DNA of 64,000 nucleotides from Variovorax atrisoli 110B (lineage in GTDB: Bacteria > Pseudomonadota > Gammaproteobacteria > Burkholderiales > Burkholderiaceae_C): positions 124,001-188,000 of the forward strand of contig NZ_KB907461.1 in assembly GCF_000382045.1 (NCBI RefSeq), written 5' to 3'. Below, one piece after another: positions 52,749 through 62,435 of the stretch. The first letter of the stretch is position 1, and each line of letters begins with the position of its first letter. A program made the translations under genes and the position numbers. The notes under the pieces are model-generated. The model was not told where the DNA came from and did no database searches. It saw nothing but the letters and a program-made list of their open reading frames with translations.

Positions 52749-53069
52749 TCAGGCGGCAAACGTCTCGTGCCAGAACTCGAAATCGGCCTTGCCGTCAAGG
52801 AAGGTCTCGGCCGTTTTCATGAAGGCCCGCATGTGCGGCTGCTGCATGTGCGGACCGCTGAATACCTCCTCGCTCTCCCACTGCTCGACGATCAGCCAGC
52901 GGTGTGGGGCATCCGTCGCCTCGAGCACGCGGATGCCCTTGCAGGCGGGCTCGAGCGCCATGACCTGCCGAATGACGGCTTTCAGCTCCTGCCGGGCTAC
53001 CTCCAGCTTGTCGGGTCGGATGGCACAGGTGATGACCACGGTGACGGGATGACTGCCGGTGTTGCTCAT
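52749..53069 (-). CDS. Quinol monooxygenase-like ABM protein
   Basis: 106 residues, with AAGGACAG upstream of ATG 53069. An ABM/dimeric alpha-beta barrel (VTVVITCAIRPDKLEVARQEL, then IRVLEATDAPHRWLIVEQWES) like YgiN quinol monooxygenase. It may act on small quinols or detoxify reactive aldehydes together with the GFA protein. Divergent from a LysR gene 103 bases away. Confidence 0.9.
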   Translation of the reverse strand: MSNTGSHPVTVVITCAIRPDKLEVARQELKAVIRQVMALEPACKGIRVLEATDAPHRWLIVEQWESEEVFSGPHMQQPHMRAFMKTAETFLDGKADFEFWHETFAA

Positions 53070-53171
53070 GTTCTGTCCTTGATCTGTACTCATTAATGAA
53101 GGACATTCTGTGCAGTGCCGCACCCGTTGACAAACCATACTTTAGCAACGACTTGTGAGAAATATTCAACC

Positions 53172-54101
53172 ATGCCCGACGTGACCGCTTCGCCCGGCAA
53201 GCTGCCACCGCTCACCACCTTGCCATGTTTTGAGGCCGCGGCCCGGCTGCGGAGCTTCACCAAGGCGGCCGAGGAGCTGCACCTCACGCCAGGCGCCATC
53301 AGCCGCGCGGTGAAGCACCTGGAAGAGCAAATCGGCGTGCAGCTCTTCGAACGGGCCACGCGCTCCGTGCGCCTCACCGAGACGGGCGAGCCCTACGCCA
53401 AGGCCGTGCGCGAAATGCTGGGTCAACTCGCTGCCGCCACCGCGGCGGCCACGGCGCGCCAGTCCGGCAGCACCCTCAATGTCAGCACCTCGGACGGCTT
53501 CGCGGGCCGCTGGCTGGTGCCGCGCCTGTACAGGTTCCACCGGGCCAACGGCGACGTCGACGTGCGCGTGTCCACCACCGGCCGCTTGGCGAATTTTCAT
53601 GGCGACGGCATCGACGTGGCCATCCGTTATGGCCAAGGCAACTACCCGGGCCTGACGACCGAGTGGCTCGCCGACGAAGAGGTCTTCCCCGTCTGTAGCC
53701 CCGGTTTGCTCAAAGGCCCGCGTGCGCTACGCAACCCCGCCGATCTGCGCCACCACACGCTCATCCGCGACGGCTACCCGATCGCCTGGGCCGACTGGCT
53801 CTCAGCCGTCGGCATCGAAGGCGTCAACCCTCGCGCTGGCCTGACGTTCGACTCCTATACCTTTGCGGTGCAGGCCGCCGTGCAGGGCGAAGGCGTTGCC
53901 CTGGGCCGCACCATGCTCGTTGCTGACGACCTCGCCGCAGGCCGTCTGGTGAGGCCGTTCAAGCAGACGCTGAAGGCCTATTCCAGCTTCTACCTGGTGT
54001 ATCCGCCGGAGGCGATCCATCAGCGGAAGGTGAAGGCGTTCAGGGATTGGCTGCTGGCGGAAATGAGGGATAGCGATAGCGGCTCCGCCGAAGATCTCTA
54101 G
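53172..54101 (+). CDS. LysR-family regulator (GcvA-like)
   Basis: 309 residues. The HTH region LRSFTKAAEELHLTPGAISRAVKHLEE in pieces near 25-55, and the GcvA-type effector features 'DGIDVAIRYGQGNYPGL' and ADEEVFPVCSP. It is divergent from the ABM-GFA pair and probably controls it. Confidence 0.94.
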   Translation: MPDVTASPGKLPPLTTLPCFEAAARLRSFTKAAEELHLTPGAISRAVKHLEEQIGVQLFERATRSVRLTETGEPYAKAVREMLGQLAAATAAATARQSGSTLNVSTSDGFAGRWLVPRLYRFHRANGDVDVRVSTTGRLANFHGDGIDVAIRYGQGNYPGLTTEWLADEEVFPVCSPGLLKGPRALRNPADLRHHTLIRDGYPIAWADWLSAVGIEGVNPRAGLTFDSYTFAVQAAVQGEGVALGRTMLVADDLAAGRLVRPFKQTLKAYSSFYLVYPPEAIHQRKVKAFRDWLLAEMRDSDSGSAEDL

Positions 54102-54929
54102 CTTCGCGTCCCTGCGTTTTAGGCGACAGGTAAGCGGATCAGGCAGGGGATGTCCGCGAAGCAATCAGCGCCTGCCGGCCATCAGTTCGGCCACGGGGCG
54201 CGCATCCGCCTGGCTGCCCGGCCATGCTGGCGTGGTGCATGCTCTACCCCGATGCCGATCCACCGCAAGGTGCCATCGCCTTCGCGTTCGGGAGCATCGC
54301 CGGCCACAAGCAATTGATCCATGACGGCAAGAGGCTGACGCTGATCGCGCGCACTGCTGAACTTTGCCAGCGCTACGCGCTGGCAAAGTTGCCTTCGACC
54401 ATGCAACGAGAGAATGTGCAGCGCTTTACAGGGACAGCGGATACCGGAGGACGTCTTCGCGCAATGACCAACTGAGCCAACGAGCATTCACCAGGTTCAG
54501 GTCGACCAGCGTGGGCGCCTCGGAAAAAAGTCAACTTAAGCTCGGAAGAAACTGGAAGTTGTCCATGCGGCTGGCGGTTTCGTTCTTGCGGACTGTCCGC
54601 TCTTAGGCGATGTGACGTGGCGTCGACCGACTGCTCTTGGCCGACTGTAGCCTGTCATACCGCCTTCTCGACCGAGCCCGCTCGTGTTCACTGGCAGCAG
54701 CTTCTCGGCCATTCGTGTTTCTCGGTGCTGCTTGTGCCATCCTTTCAATGCATTCTTGTTCGGGCAACCCATCTGCCTGACGGTACGCCTTGCTGCTGCC
54801 CCAGCCTGATGCGGAGCTCAACGGCTCGAATGCGAGCTTCGCAGGAATACATGAACTACCCCCTCGAAGTCCAAGTTCTTGTCCGCGTCCCCCAAGCAGC
54901 AATGGCAGGAGTCTTGCTCCAATCGCCAA
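54102..54929. other. Long non-coding stretch
   Basis: About 830 bases before allA. Several short open frames on both strands (one plus-strand frame begins near 54224) have no recognisable domain. Codon usage and GC are unlike the flanks, suggesting decayed sequence. Nothing firmer can be said. Confidence 0.4.
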
Positions 54930-55445
54930 ATGATCAACGCTCCCCTCACCGCCGCCACAGCACTCGCGGCACAGCCGCTGACCTCCCAGGCCTTTGCGCC
55001 TTACGGGACCGTGATCGCGGTGCCCGCCAGCAAGGGCCGCCCCATCAATGACGGCAATGCGACGCGCTTCGACCTGCTCGACGACATGCGACTCGACGCC
55101 GAAGGGGGCCGGCCGATGTTGGCGCTGTTCCGCGCGCAGGCGCGGCGCTTCCCTCATGAAGTGGCGGAGATGGAACGCCACACGCTGGGCAGCCAGACTT
55201 TCGTGCCGCTGGGCGACAGGCGCTTCGTGATCGTGGTAGCCCCTGCGGGCGAGGCACCGACGTCAGCAGACCAGCTCGCGGCCTTCGTCACCGACGGGCG
55301 CCAGGGCGTGGTGCTCGCGCCCGGTACCTGGCATCACGCGCTGATGGCGGTGGACGCGGGCGACTTCGTGGTGATCGAGCGCGCGGGAAGCGCGGTCGAC
55401 TGCGAAGTCTGCCATCTTCGACAGCCGGGCAGCGTCCGACTCTGA
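54930..55445 (+). CDS. allA: Ureidoglycolate lyase
   Basis: 171 residues from ATG 54930. AllA fold markers are 'PLTSQAFAPYGTVIAVP', a beta-rich region around HTLGSQTFVPLGDRRFVIVVAP, and GTWHHALMAVD with the catalytic His pair. It splits ureidoglycolate to glyoxylate and urea in allantoin/purine breakdown. Other allantoin genes are not in the window. It is convergent with the amidase gene, 10 bases apart. Confidence 0.92.
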   Translation: MINAPLTAATALAAQPLTSQAFAPYGTVIAVPASKGRPINDGNATRFDLLDDMRLDAEGGRPMLALFRAQARRFPHEVAEMERHTLGSQTFVPLGDRRFVIVVAPAGEAPTSADQLAAFVTDGRQGVVLAPGTWHHALMAVDAGDFVVIERAGSAVDCEVCHLRQPGSVRL

Positions 55446-55455
55446 GGCCCTGTCC

Positions 55456-56634
55456 TCAGTTGGCGATGCGCTGCGCCAGCGCGACCAGCGACCGGTCCGA
55501 CCCCGCCGGTCCGAGCAGCGAGATGCCCAGCGGCGCGCCCTCGCGCGAGGCCAGCGGCATCGACAGCTGCGGAAAACCCGCGAGCCCTGCGATGCACAGC
55601 ATGCGGATCGCGCGGTTGCGATAGTCCTCCAGCGCCGCCTCGCTGTCGCTGCGCAGCGGGGCGATGTCGGGCATGGTCGGCATCAGCAGCACGCCGTCGT
55701 TGCCCAGCAGCGAAGCAAGTTGTGCGCGGAACGCGGTGCGGAAGACGCGCGCCGCGCTCACCTGCGCATCGGTCACTTCCCGCGACCAGGCGAAGCGTTC
55801 GGCCACGCCCGGGCCCAGCGGCGGGGCATAGCGTTCGATCAGCGGACCGTCGGTGAGCCAGGCCTCGCGCGATTGCAGGTACCGGAAGTTCCAGTACATC
55901 GCGTCGAAGGACTCCAGCACTACCTCGATGCCCTTGGCGGGTCCGAGCACGCCTTGCACGCGGTCGGCCGCACCCCTCAGCGCATCGACCGCCGCCGGCG
56001 CGGGCTGCGCCCAGACGTCGTCGGGCCGCAAGAGCCGCACGCGTTCTGGCAGCGGCGCTGCATCGGGGCCCAGCAGCACGTCGGCCACGCGCGCAAAGGT
56101 GCCGATGTCGCGCGCGAACCAGCCGCAGGTGTCGAAGCTGGGCGCGAGATCGAGCGCCCCTTCGAGGCTTACGCGGCCATGCGTGGGGCGCAGGCCGTAC
56201 AGGCCGCAGTGGTTGGCCGGCGCGCGCACCGAGCCGCCGGTGTCGGTGCCCAGCGCGAAGTCGCACAGGTTCGACGATACGGCCGAGGCCGAGCCCGACG
56301 AGCTGCCGCCGGTGATGCGGTCTCTGGCGGCGCCGTTTATGGGCGCGCCGAAGTGCGCGTTGTTGCCGTTCATCGAGAACGCCAGCTCGTCGGTCACGGT
56401 CTTGCCAACGAAGCGCGCCCCCGCATCGAGCAGCTTCTGTACGGTCGGCGCGGTGCGCGTCTTGATGCCCGACATCGCCAGCACGATCGGGTTGCCACCG
56501 CCCGTGGGGTAGCCTGCCACGTCGAACAGGTCCTTCGCCGCGAAGCTCAGGTCGGCCAGCGGGCCGGTCGCAGCGCGCGGCACCGGCGCGTCGGGGTATG
56601 GAACGAAGGCGCGGGCGGGGTCGTGCAGGGGCAT
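55456..56634 (-). CDS. Amidase-signature enzyme, AMI1-like
   Basis: 392 residues. Ser-cisSer-Lys triad: Lys in SFAAKDLFDV near residue 33, GGSSSGSASAV (cis-Ser) and DTGGSVRAP (nucleophile). Overall pattern (FDVAGYPTGGGNP, GKTVTDELAFSMNGNN, FDTCGWFARDIG) resembles the plant AMI1/indole-acetamide hydrolase subgroup. It hydrolyses a small amide, releasing ammonia. It is the last gene of the Dpp-type operon, 29 bases after the ATPase gene, so its substrate may enter through that importer. Confidence 0.92.
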   Translation of the reverse strand: MPLHDPARAFVPYPDAPVPRAATGPLADLSFAAKDLFDVAGYPTGGGNPIVLAMSGIKTRTAPTVQKLLDAGARFVGKTVTDELAFSMNGNNAHFGAPINGAARDRITGGSSSGSASAVSSNLCDFALGTDTGGSVRAPANHCGLYGLRPTHGRVSLEGALDLAPSFDTCGWFARDIGTFARVADVLLGPDAAPLPERVRLLRPDDVWAQPAPAAVDALRGAADRVQGVLGPAKGIEVVLESFDAMYWNFRYLQSREAWLTDGPLIERYAPPLGPGVAERFAWSREVTDAQVSAARVFRTAFRAQLASLLGNDGVLLMPTMPDIAPLRSDSEAALEDYRNRAIRMLCIAGLAGFPQLSMPLASREGAPLGISLLGPAGSDRSLVALAQRIAN

Positions 56635-56663
56635 GGCGGTGGGCGACGGATCTTCGGAGGTTG

Positions 56664-57683
56664 TCAGGCGACGAGCACCGGCGCGATGGCTGCGGCCGCG
56701 TCGGTGTGGATGCAGCGCGCGCGGTGGTCCGGCGCCAGCTCGACGACCGGCGGCTGCGCCGCACGGCAGGTATCGCCCGCGAGCGCGCAGCGTTCGGCAA
56801 AAGCGCAGCCGGGCGGCAGCGCCGACAGGTCGGGCGGTGCGCCGCCGATGGTCTCGAGCCGCGTGCCGCGCGCCAGTGCGCCGTGCGCGCGACTCTTGAG
56901 CAGTGCGATGGTGTACGGATGGCGCGGCGAGCGGATCAGCTCGCGCGCCGAGCCTTCCTCGACGATGCGCCCCGCATACATCACGGCGATGCGGTCGGCC
57001 ACCTCCACCGCGGCGCCGATGTCGTGCGTGACGAAGATCACCGAGAGCCCCAGGTCGCGCTGCAGCTCGCGCAGCAGCAGCAGGATCTGGATCTGCACCG
57101 TGGCGTCGAGCGCGGTGGTGGGCTCGTCGGCCAGCAGCAACTGGGGCTTGCATGCGAGCGCGAGCGCGATCATGGCGCGCTGGCGCATGCCGCCCGACAT
57201 CTCGTGCGGATAGGCCTGCAGGCGACGCTCGGGGCTCGGAATGCGCACGCGCTCGAACAGCGCCAGCGCACGCTGCTGGGCCTCGGCCTGCGTGACGGAC
57301 TCATGCCGGCGGATCGACTCGACGATCTGTGCGCCCACCGAGTACACCGGGTCGAGCGCCAGCAGCGGCTCCTGGAAGATCATCGAGGCGACCTTGCCGC
57401 GGAAGTCGGACAGCTCGCGCTGCGTCATCGCGAGCACGTCGCGGCCCGCCACCTGCACCGTGCCGCCCATGCGGGTGCGGCGCTCTGGGTGCAGGCGCAG
57501 CAGGGTGCGCATGGTGACGCTCTTGCCCGAGCCCGACTCGCCGATCAGCGCGACGACCTCGCCGCGCTTCACCTCGAGGCTCACGCCGCTGACGGCGTGC
57601 ACCGGCTTGCGGCCGCCGCCGAAGGTGACGCTGAGGTCGCGCAGACGGACCATGGGCTCGTCGTCGTTCATGGGCGTCGTCAT
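56664..57683 (-). CDS. dppD: Dpp/Opp-type ABC importer ATP-binding protein D
   Basis: 339 residues. Walker A LIGESGSGKSVT, Q-loop MIFQEPLLALDP, signature MSGGMRQRAMIA, Walker B LLLADEPTTALD and H-loop FVTHDIG are intact. The C-terminal oligopeptide-type extension with FeS-like Cys motif (CAFAERCALAGDTC) is present. The start overlaps the preceding ATPase stop as ATGA (57680-57683). It pairs with the second ATPase to power the importer. Confidence 0.95.
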   Translation of the reverse strand: MTTPMNDDEPMVRLRDLSVTFGGGRKPVHAVSGVSLEVKRGEVVALIGESGSGKSVTMRTLLRLHPERRTRMGGTVQVAGRDVLAMTQRELSDFRGKVASMIFQEPLLALDPVYSVGAQIVESIRRHESVTQAEAQQRALALFERVRIPSPERRLQAYPHEMSGGMRQRAMIALALACKPQLLLADEPTTALDATVQIQILLLLRELQRDLGLSVIFVTHDIGAAVEVADRIAVMYAGRIVEEGSARELIRSPRHPYTIALLKSRAHGALARGTRLETIGGAPPDLSALPPGCAFAERCALAGDTCRAAQPPVVELAPDHRARCIHTDAAAAIAPVLVA

Positions 57684-58726
57684 GCCGCTTTCCTCCTCGC
57701 CTCGGCCGCCATCGGATGTCCGCTGCCGGGCTCGTGGATCAGGCAGCTCACCGCATGCTGCGAACCGGTGGCGATGCGCTCGGGCACCACCTTGCCGCAC
57801 ACCGGTGCGGCCAGCGCGCAGCGCGGATGAAAGCGGCAGCCCGAGGGCGGGTTGATCGGGTTCGGCGAATCGCCCGCGAGCGCCGCCTCCTCAGTGCGGC
57901 GGTCGGGGTCCATCGAGGGCATGGATGACAGCAGCGCCCGCGTGTAGGGGTGCGCAGGCTGGTCGTACAGCGCGTCGGCCGGGCCGATCTCCGCCACCTG
58001 GCCGAGGTACATCACCATGACGCGGTCGCTGACGTAGCGCACCACGTTGAGGTCGTGGCTGATGAAGACGTAGGTCAGGCCGAACTCGGCCTTCAGGTCG
58101 AGCAGCAGGTTGATGACCTGCGCCTCCACCGACTTGTCGAGCGCGGAGACGGCCTCGTCGAGGATCACCATGCGCGGCTGCAGCGCCAGCGCCCGGGCGA
58201 TGTTCACGCGCTGCCGCTGGCCACCCGAAAGCTCGTGCGGATAGCGTTCGGCAAAGCGCTGGGGCGACAGGCCCACGCGCCCGAGCAGATCGCGCGCCCG
58301 CGCCACGGATTCGCGCCGCGGCACGCCGTGCACCTGAGGGCCGAAGGCGATGGAGTCCTCGATGGTCAGGCGCGGGTTCAGCGAGGCATAGCTGTCCTGG
58401 AACACCATCTGCACCTGGCGGCGGAATTCCTTCAGCGGCAGGTCGCGGCCCCCGACCTCTCGGCCGTCGAACACCACTTCGCCGCGCGTGGGCTCGATCA
58501 GCTGCATCAGCAGGCGCGCTGTGGTCGACTTGCCGCAGCCCGACTCCCCGACCACGCCCAGCGTCTCGCCCTTGAGCACCTCGAAGTCCACACCATCGAC
58601 CGCGCGCACCACGCCGCCGCCACGGCCGAGCGGGTCTTTCTTCAGCGGGAAATGCTTGACCAGGCCCGTGATCGTCAGCAGCGGCTGGGCCGGCCCGCCG
58701 ATGTCCTCCAGTGCGTCCATTGGCAT
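57680..58726 (-). CDS. dppF: Dpp/Opp-type ABC importer ATP-binding protein F
   Basis: 348 residues. Walker A VVGESGCGKSTT, Q-loop MVFQDSYASLNP, signature LSGGQRQRVNIA, Walker B VILDEAVSALD, H-loop FISHDLNV. The C-terminal Cys motif CRFHPRCALAAPVC matches oligopeptide ATPases. Here the F-type ATPase precedes the D-type one, the reverse of E. coli dpp. Confidence 0.95.
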   Translation of the reverse strand: MPMDALEDIGGPAQPLLTITGLVKHFPLKKDPLGRGGGVVRAVDGVDFEVLKGETLGVVGESGCGKSTTARLLMQLIEPTRGEVVFDGREVGGRDLPLKEFRRQVQMVFQDSYASLNPRLTIEDSIAFGPQVHGVPRRESVARARDLLGRVGLSPQRFAERYPHELSGGQRQRVNIARALALQPRMVILDEAVSALDKSVEAQVINLLLDLKAEFGLTYVFISHDLNVVRYVSDRVMVMYLGQVAEIGPADALYDQPAHPYTRALLSSMPSMDPDRRTEEAALAGDSPNPINPPSGCRFHPRCALAAPVCGKVVPERIATGSQHAVSCLIHEPGSGHPMAAEARRKAA

Positions 58727-58729
58727 GCC

Positions 58730-59632
58730 TCAGCCCTTGTTGTCCATGGCGGTGCGCAGCCCGTCGGACAGGATGTTGAAGGAGATCGAGGTGACGAAGA
58801 TCATCACCCCCGGCAGCGCCGCGACCCACGGCTGCACGTAGATCGCGGTGCGCAGCGTGTTGAGCATCAGCCCCCACTCGGGCTCCGGCGGCTTCACGCC
58901 CAGGCCCAGGAACGACAGGCCCGAGGCCAGGATCATCGACACCGCGATCAGGCTGGTGGCGTACACGAAGATCGGCCCGAGCACGTTGCCCAGCACGTGC
59001 ACGCGCACGATGGTGAAGGGCCCCGCACCCGAGGCGCGCGCCGCCTCCACGTAGTCGCGGTTGCGCACCTGGGTGGTCACGCTCTCGGCCACGCGCGCGA
59101 TCTGCGGAATGAAGACGATGGTCAGCGAGATCAGCGAATTGACCACGCCTGCGCCCAGTGCGCCCGACAGCGCGATGGCCAGCAGCACCGACGGGAAGGC
59201 GTAGAACACGTCGATGGTGCGCATGATGAGCGTGTTGGTCAGCCCGCCCGCGTAGCCCGCGACGATGCCGATGACCGTGCCCAGCACGAAGGCGCACAGC
59301 ACCGGCGTGATGCCGATGAAGAGCGACAGCCGCGCGCCCACGATGAGGCGCGAGAGCATGTCGCGGCCCAGTTCGTCGCTGCCCAGCGGCAGGCCCTCGG
59401 TGCCGATGGGCTTGAGCCGCTTGAGCATCGACGACTGGTAGGGATCGGCCGGCGCGAGCCACGGCCCGAAGATGGCGAGCGCGATCAGCAGCAGCACGAC
59501 GACGGCCGCGCCGACGGCCACGGGGTCGCGGCGGAAGCGCAGCCAGACCGAGGCCCAGTAGCCGCGCGAGCGCTGGGCCGGCAGCGGCTCGACGGCCGCG
59601 GCGATGGAGGAGGGGGCGAGCACGGAGGACAT
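58730..59632 (-). CDS. dppC: Dpp/Opp-type ABC importer permease C
   Basis: 300 residues with five or six membrane segments after a cytoplasmic leader, and the OppC-type amino motif 'RFRRDPVAVGAAVVVLLL'. The EAA loop region reads YVEAARASGAGPFTIVRVHVL. It forms the heteromeric channel with the B permease. It begins 23 bases after that gene and ends 3 bases before the ATPase gene. Confidence 0.93.
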   Translation of the reverse strand: MSSVLAPSSIAAAVEPLPAQRSRGYWASVWLRFRRDPVAVGAAVVVLLLIALAIFGPWLAPADPYQSSMLKRLKPIGTEGLPLGSDELGRDMLSRLIVGARLSLFIGITPVLCAFVLGTVIGIVAGYAGGLTNTLIMRTIDVFYAFPSVLLAIALSGALGAGVVNSLISLTIVFIPQIARVAESVTTQVRNRDYVEAARASGAGPFTIVRVHVLGNVLGPIFVYATSLIAVSMILASGLSFLGLGVKPPEPEWGLMLNTLRTAIYVQPWVAALPGVMIFVTSISFNILSDGLRTAMDNKG

Positions 59633-59655
59633 GGTCGTTCTCGATGGTCGTTACT

Positions 59656-60609
59656 TCAGGCTCGGGCGATGCGCGGGTCGAGCAGGGTCTGCAGCACGTC
59701 GACCAGCAGGTTGAGCACGACGAAGAACAGCGCCAGCACCAGGATCGTGCCCTGCAGCAGCGGCAGGTCGCGCTGGAAGATGGCCGAGTTCAGCAGGAAG
59801 CCCGTGCCCGGCCAGGAGAACACCGTCTCGATGAGGATCGAGCCGCCGAGCAGGTAGCCCAGTTGCAGCCCCATCACGGCCAGCGCCGTGGGCGCCGCGT
59901 TCTTCACCATGTGGCGGAACACGCCGAAGTGCGTGAGCCCCTTGGCGCGCAGGCCGACGATGAACTCCTGCTCCAGGATCTCGGCCACCAGCGCGCGCAC
60001 CGTGCGCGCGATGATGCCCATCGGAATCACCGACATCGTGATCGCGGGTAGCAGCAGGAACTGCAGGTGCGCCCAGTCCCAGGCCCAGTCGTCCGAGCCG
60101 CTGGGGCCCGCGCCGGTGGCCGGCAGCCACATGAGCTGCGACGAGAACACGATCACCATCACCATGCCCAGCCAGTAGTGCGGCACGCTCACGCCGAGCA
60201 CCGAGAACATCGAGGCCAGCCGGTCGGGCCAGGAGCCGCGGAAGTAGCCCGCGACGAAGCCGAACAGGCTGCCCAGCACGAAGCCGATGAAGGTGGCCAC
60301 CACTGCGAGCCGCAGCGTGTTGCCCACTGCGGTGAACACTTCCGAGGCGACTGCGCGGTTGCTCGCGATCGACACCCCCAGGTCGCCGTGCAGCGCGCGC
60401 CACAGCCACATCGCAAACTGCTCGGGCAGCGAACGGTTGAAGCCGTACAGCTCGCGCAGCTGCGCCTGCAGCTCGGCGGAGGCGTCAGGCGGCAGTATCG
60501 ACACCAGCGGATCGCCGGGTGCGATGTGCACGAGCAGGAAGCACACGAGGGCCACGCCGATCATGATCGGCACGGCGTAGAGCACGCGGCGCAGGAGGTA
60601 GGCGAGCAT
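59656..60609 (-). CDS. dppB: Dpp/Opp-type ABC importer permease B
   Basis: 317 residues with six membrane segments, starting MLAYLLRRVLYAVPIMIGV as in OppB/DppB. The EAA-loop equivalent reads FIVGLRAKGLTHFGVFRHMVK. It lies downstream of the binding-protein gene across a 164-base gap that contains a stable hairpin. Confidence 0.94.
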   Translation of the reverse strand: MLAYLLRRVLYAVPIMIGVALVCFLLVHIAPGDPLVSILPPDASAELQAQLRELYGFNRSLPEQFAMWLWRALHGDLGVSIASNRAVASEVFTAVGNTLRLAVVATFIGFVLGSLFGFVAGYFRGSWPDRLASMFSVLGVSVPHYWLGMVMVIVFSSQLMWLPATGAGPSGSDDWAWDWAHLQFLLLPAITMSVIPMGIIARTVRALVAEILEQEFIVGLRAKGLTHFGVFRHMVKNAAPTALAVMGLQLGYLLGGSILIETVFSWPGTGFLLNSAIFQRDLPLLQGTILVLALFFVVLNLLVDVLQTLLDPRIARA

Positions 60610-60679
60610 GGGTTGGGCGGCTGGCTGATGGCTGGCTGGAACAGGCGCTCAACTTGTGAGCCGTTCCCCTTTCGGCGAA

Positions 60680-60712
60680 CACCGCGGAACCGGCTTCGCC
60701 GGGCCGCTGGTG
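60680..60712. other. Intercistronic stem-loop in the importer operon
   Basis: CACCGCGG...CCGCTGGTG ends enclose an inner CCGGC-TTC-GCCGG hairpin. It lies between the binding-protein and permease genes and could stabilise the 3' end of the binding-protein mRNA, giving the usual excess of binding protein over permease. Confidence 0.5.
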
Positions 60713-60773
60713 TTGCCCGCGGCGAGGGGGTTGGCGGCCACACGAAGTGGGCAAGACTGGGGGTGGGCTCTGT

Positions 60774-62435
60774 TCATTCCATCGTCATGGTCGCGATGTC
60801 GATGAACCAGCTCTTGGGCTGCACCACGTTCTTCACCTTGGCGGAGATGGCGCGCGGGCCCACGTCGTGCGCGATCCACACGAAGGGCGCGTCGTCCACG
60901 ATGTAGGTGTGCAGCTTCGCGAGCGCAGCGTCGCGCGCCTTGTCGTCGAAGCTGGTGCGTGCGTCGGCCACCAGCTTGTCGACCTCGGCGTTGCCGTAGT
61001 AGCCCCAGTTGTTGGACACCGGCGGGACGGTCTTGGTGCTCACGAAGCGCACCATCGCGAAGAACGGGTCCATGGCCGCGAAGCTGATGTTGACCGCGTT
61101 GGCGCCGTTGGCCGACGGGTCCTTGGCACCTTTGCGCCAGTTGGTGAACAGCGTGTTCCATTCGATCACGTCGAACTGCACGTCGAAGTAGCACTGCTTG
61201 AGCGACTGCTGCGCGAACTCGTTCATCGGCAGCGGCTGCATCTGGCCCGAGCCCGAGGCCGAGATCTGCACCTTCACCTTGATCGGCTTGGCGGCCGAGT
61301 AGCCGGCCTGCGTCATCAGCGCCTGTGCGGCCTTCACGTCGTAGCGGATGTCGAAGGTGGGCTTGCCGAACCAGGGGTGGCCCGGCGGCACGGTGCCCTT
61401 GGGCTCGGCCATCATGCCGCCCAGCAGCTGCTTCATGCCGGCGCGGTCGATGCACAGGTTGGCGGCCTGGCGCACGCGCTTGTCGAGCCAGGGCGAGCCT
61501 TCGGCGAACGAGAGCTGCCACGGCCACACGTGCGGCTGCGCGTTCGAATAGATCTTGAAGCCGCGCTGCGTGATCTGCGCCATCGCGTCAGGCGCGGGCG
61601 CCTCGATCCAGTCGACCTGGCCGCCCAGCAACGCGGCGGTGCGCGCGTTGGCCTCGGGCATCGGCAGCAGCACGACCTTGTCGATCTTCGGCACGCGCTT
61701 GGCGTCCCAGTAGCCCTTGTTGGCGGCCAGCTCGAGCCGCTCGCGCGCCACGAAGCGCGTGACCTTGAACGGGCCCGAGCCCGACGGGTCGGCGGCGAAG
61801 GCGGTCCAGGCGGCCTTGGCCTTGTCGGCGGGCGTGGCGCCCGCTGCGGCATCGAACTTCTTCTGCCAGTGCGCGGGCGAGGCCATGAACAGGTTCGTGA
61901 GATTGATCGGCAGGAAGGCGTCGGGCTCGCTGGTGGTGAGCTCGACCGTCGTGTCGTCGATCTTGCGCGCCGACTTGAGCGTGGGCATGCGCGAGGCCGT
62001 CACGCCGACCTGGCTGGGGTCGAACTGCACGGCGTCCTTGTCGAGCACCTTCTGCACGTTCCACACCACGGCGTCGGCGTTGAAGGGCGAGCCGTCGTGG
62101 AACTTCACGCCGGGGCGCAATTTGAAGACCCACTTGGTCTTGTCCTTGGCGTCGACCGCCCACGAGGCGGCGAGCCCGGGAATCAGCACGCTGGGCGCGT
62201 CGGCCTTGGACAGGTCCCACTGCGTGAGCGAGTCGTAGATCGGAATGCCGGTGAAGCGGTTGCCCTCGAAGCCCTGGTCGGGCTGGCCCAGCGTGCGCGG
62301 AATGTCGGCCGCCGTCATGGCGATGCGCAGCGTCTTCTCCTGCGCCATCGCTTGGGGCGCGGCGAGCACCAGGGTGGCGAGCACCGCACAGGCGGCCAGG
62401 GGTTTCAGCAACAGGGCAGGGGCAGCACGCTTCAC
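60774..62435 (-). CDS. Family 5 periplasmic binding protein of the importer
   Basis: 553 residues from GTG 62435 with GGAG upstream. Signal peptide ends VLAAPQAMAQ. SBP_bac_5 traits: LRIAMTAADIPRT, 'IPIYDSLTQWDLSKA', FKLRPGVKFHDGSPF and RQAANLCIDRAGM. These large binding proteins deliver di- or oligopeptides, or small organic molecules such as opines. Given the amidase in the same operon the ligand may be an amide rather than a peptide (inference). Confidence 0.95.
   Translation of the reverse strand: MKRAAPALLLKPLAACAVLATLVLAAPQAMAQEKTLRIAMTAADIPRTLGQPDQGFEGNRFTGIPIYDSLTQWDLSKADAPSVLIPGLAASWAVDAKDKTKWVFKLRPGVKFHDGSPFNADAVVWNVQKVLDKDAVQFDPSQVGVTASRMPTLKSARKIDDTTVELTTSEPDAFLPINLTNLFMASPAHWQKKFDAAAGATPADKAKAAWTAFAADPSGSGPFKVTRFVARERLELAANKGYWDAKRVPKIDKVVLLPMPEANARTAALLGGQVDWIEAPAPDAMAQITQRGFKIYSNAQPHVWPWQLSFAEGSPWLDKRVRQAANLCIDRAGMKQLLGGMMAEPKGTVPPGHPWFGKPTFDIRYDVKAAQALMTQAGYSAAKPIKVKVQISASGSGQMQPLPMNEFAQQSLKQCYFDVQFDVIEWNTLFTNWRKGAKDPSANGANAVNISFAAMDPFFAMVRFVSTKTVPPVSNNWGYYGNAEVDKLVADARTSFDDKARDAALAKLHTYIVDDAPFVWIAHDVGPRAISAKVKNVVQPKSWFIDIATMTME

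Noticed and set aside
54224..54475. 83-residue plus-strand frame
   Set aside because: No recognisable domain, no ribosome site and an overlapping minus-strand frame of equal quality; left as non-coding.
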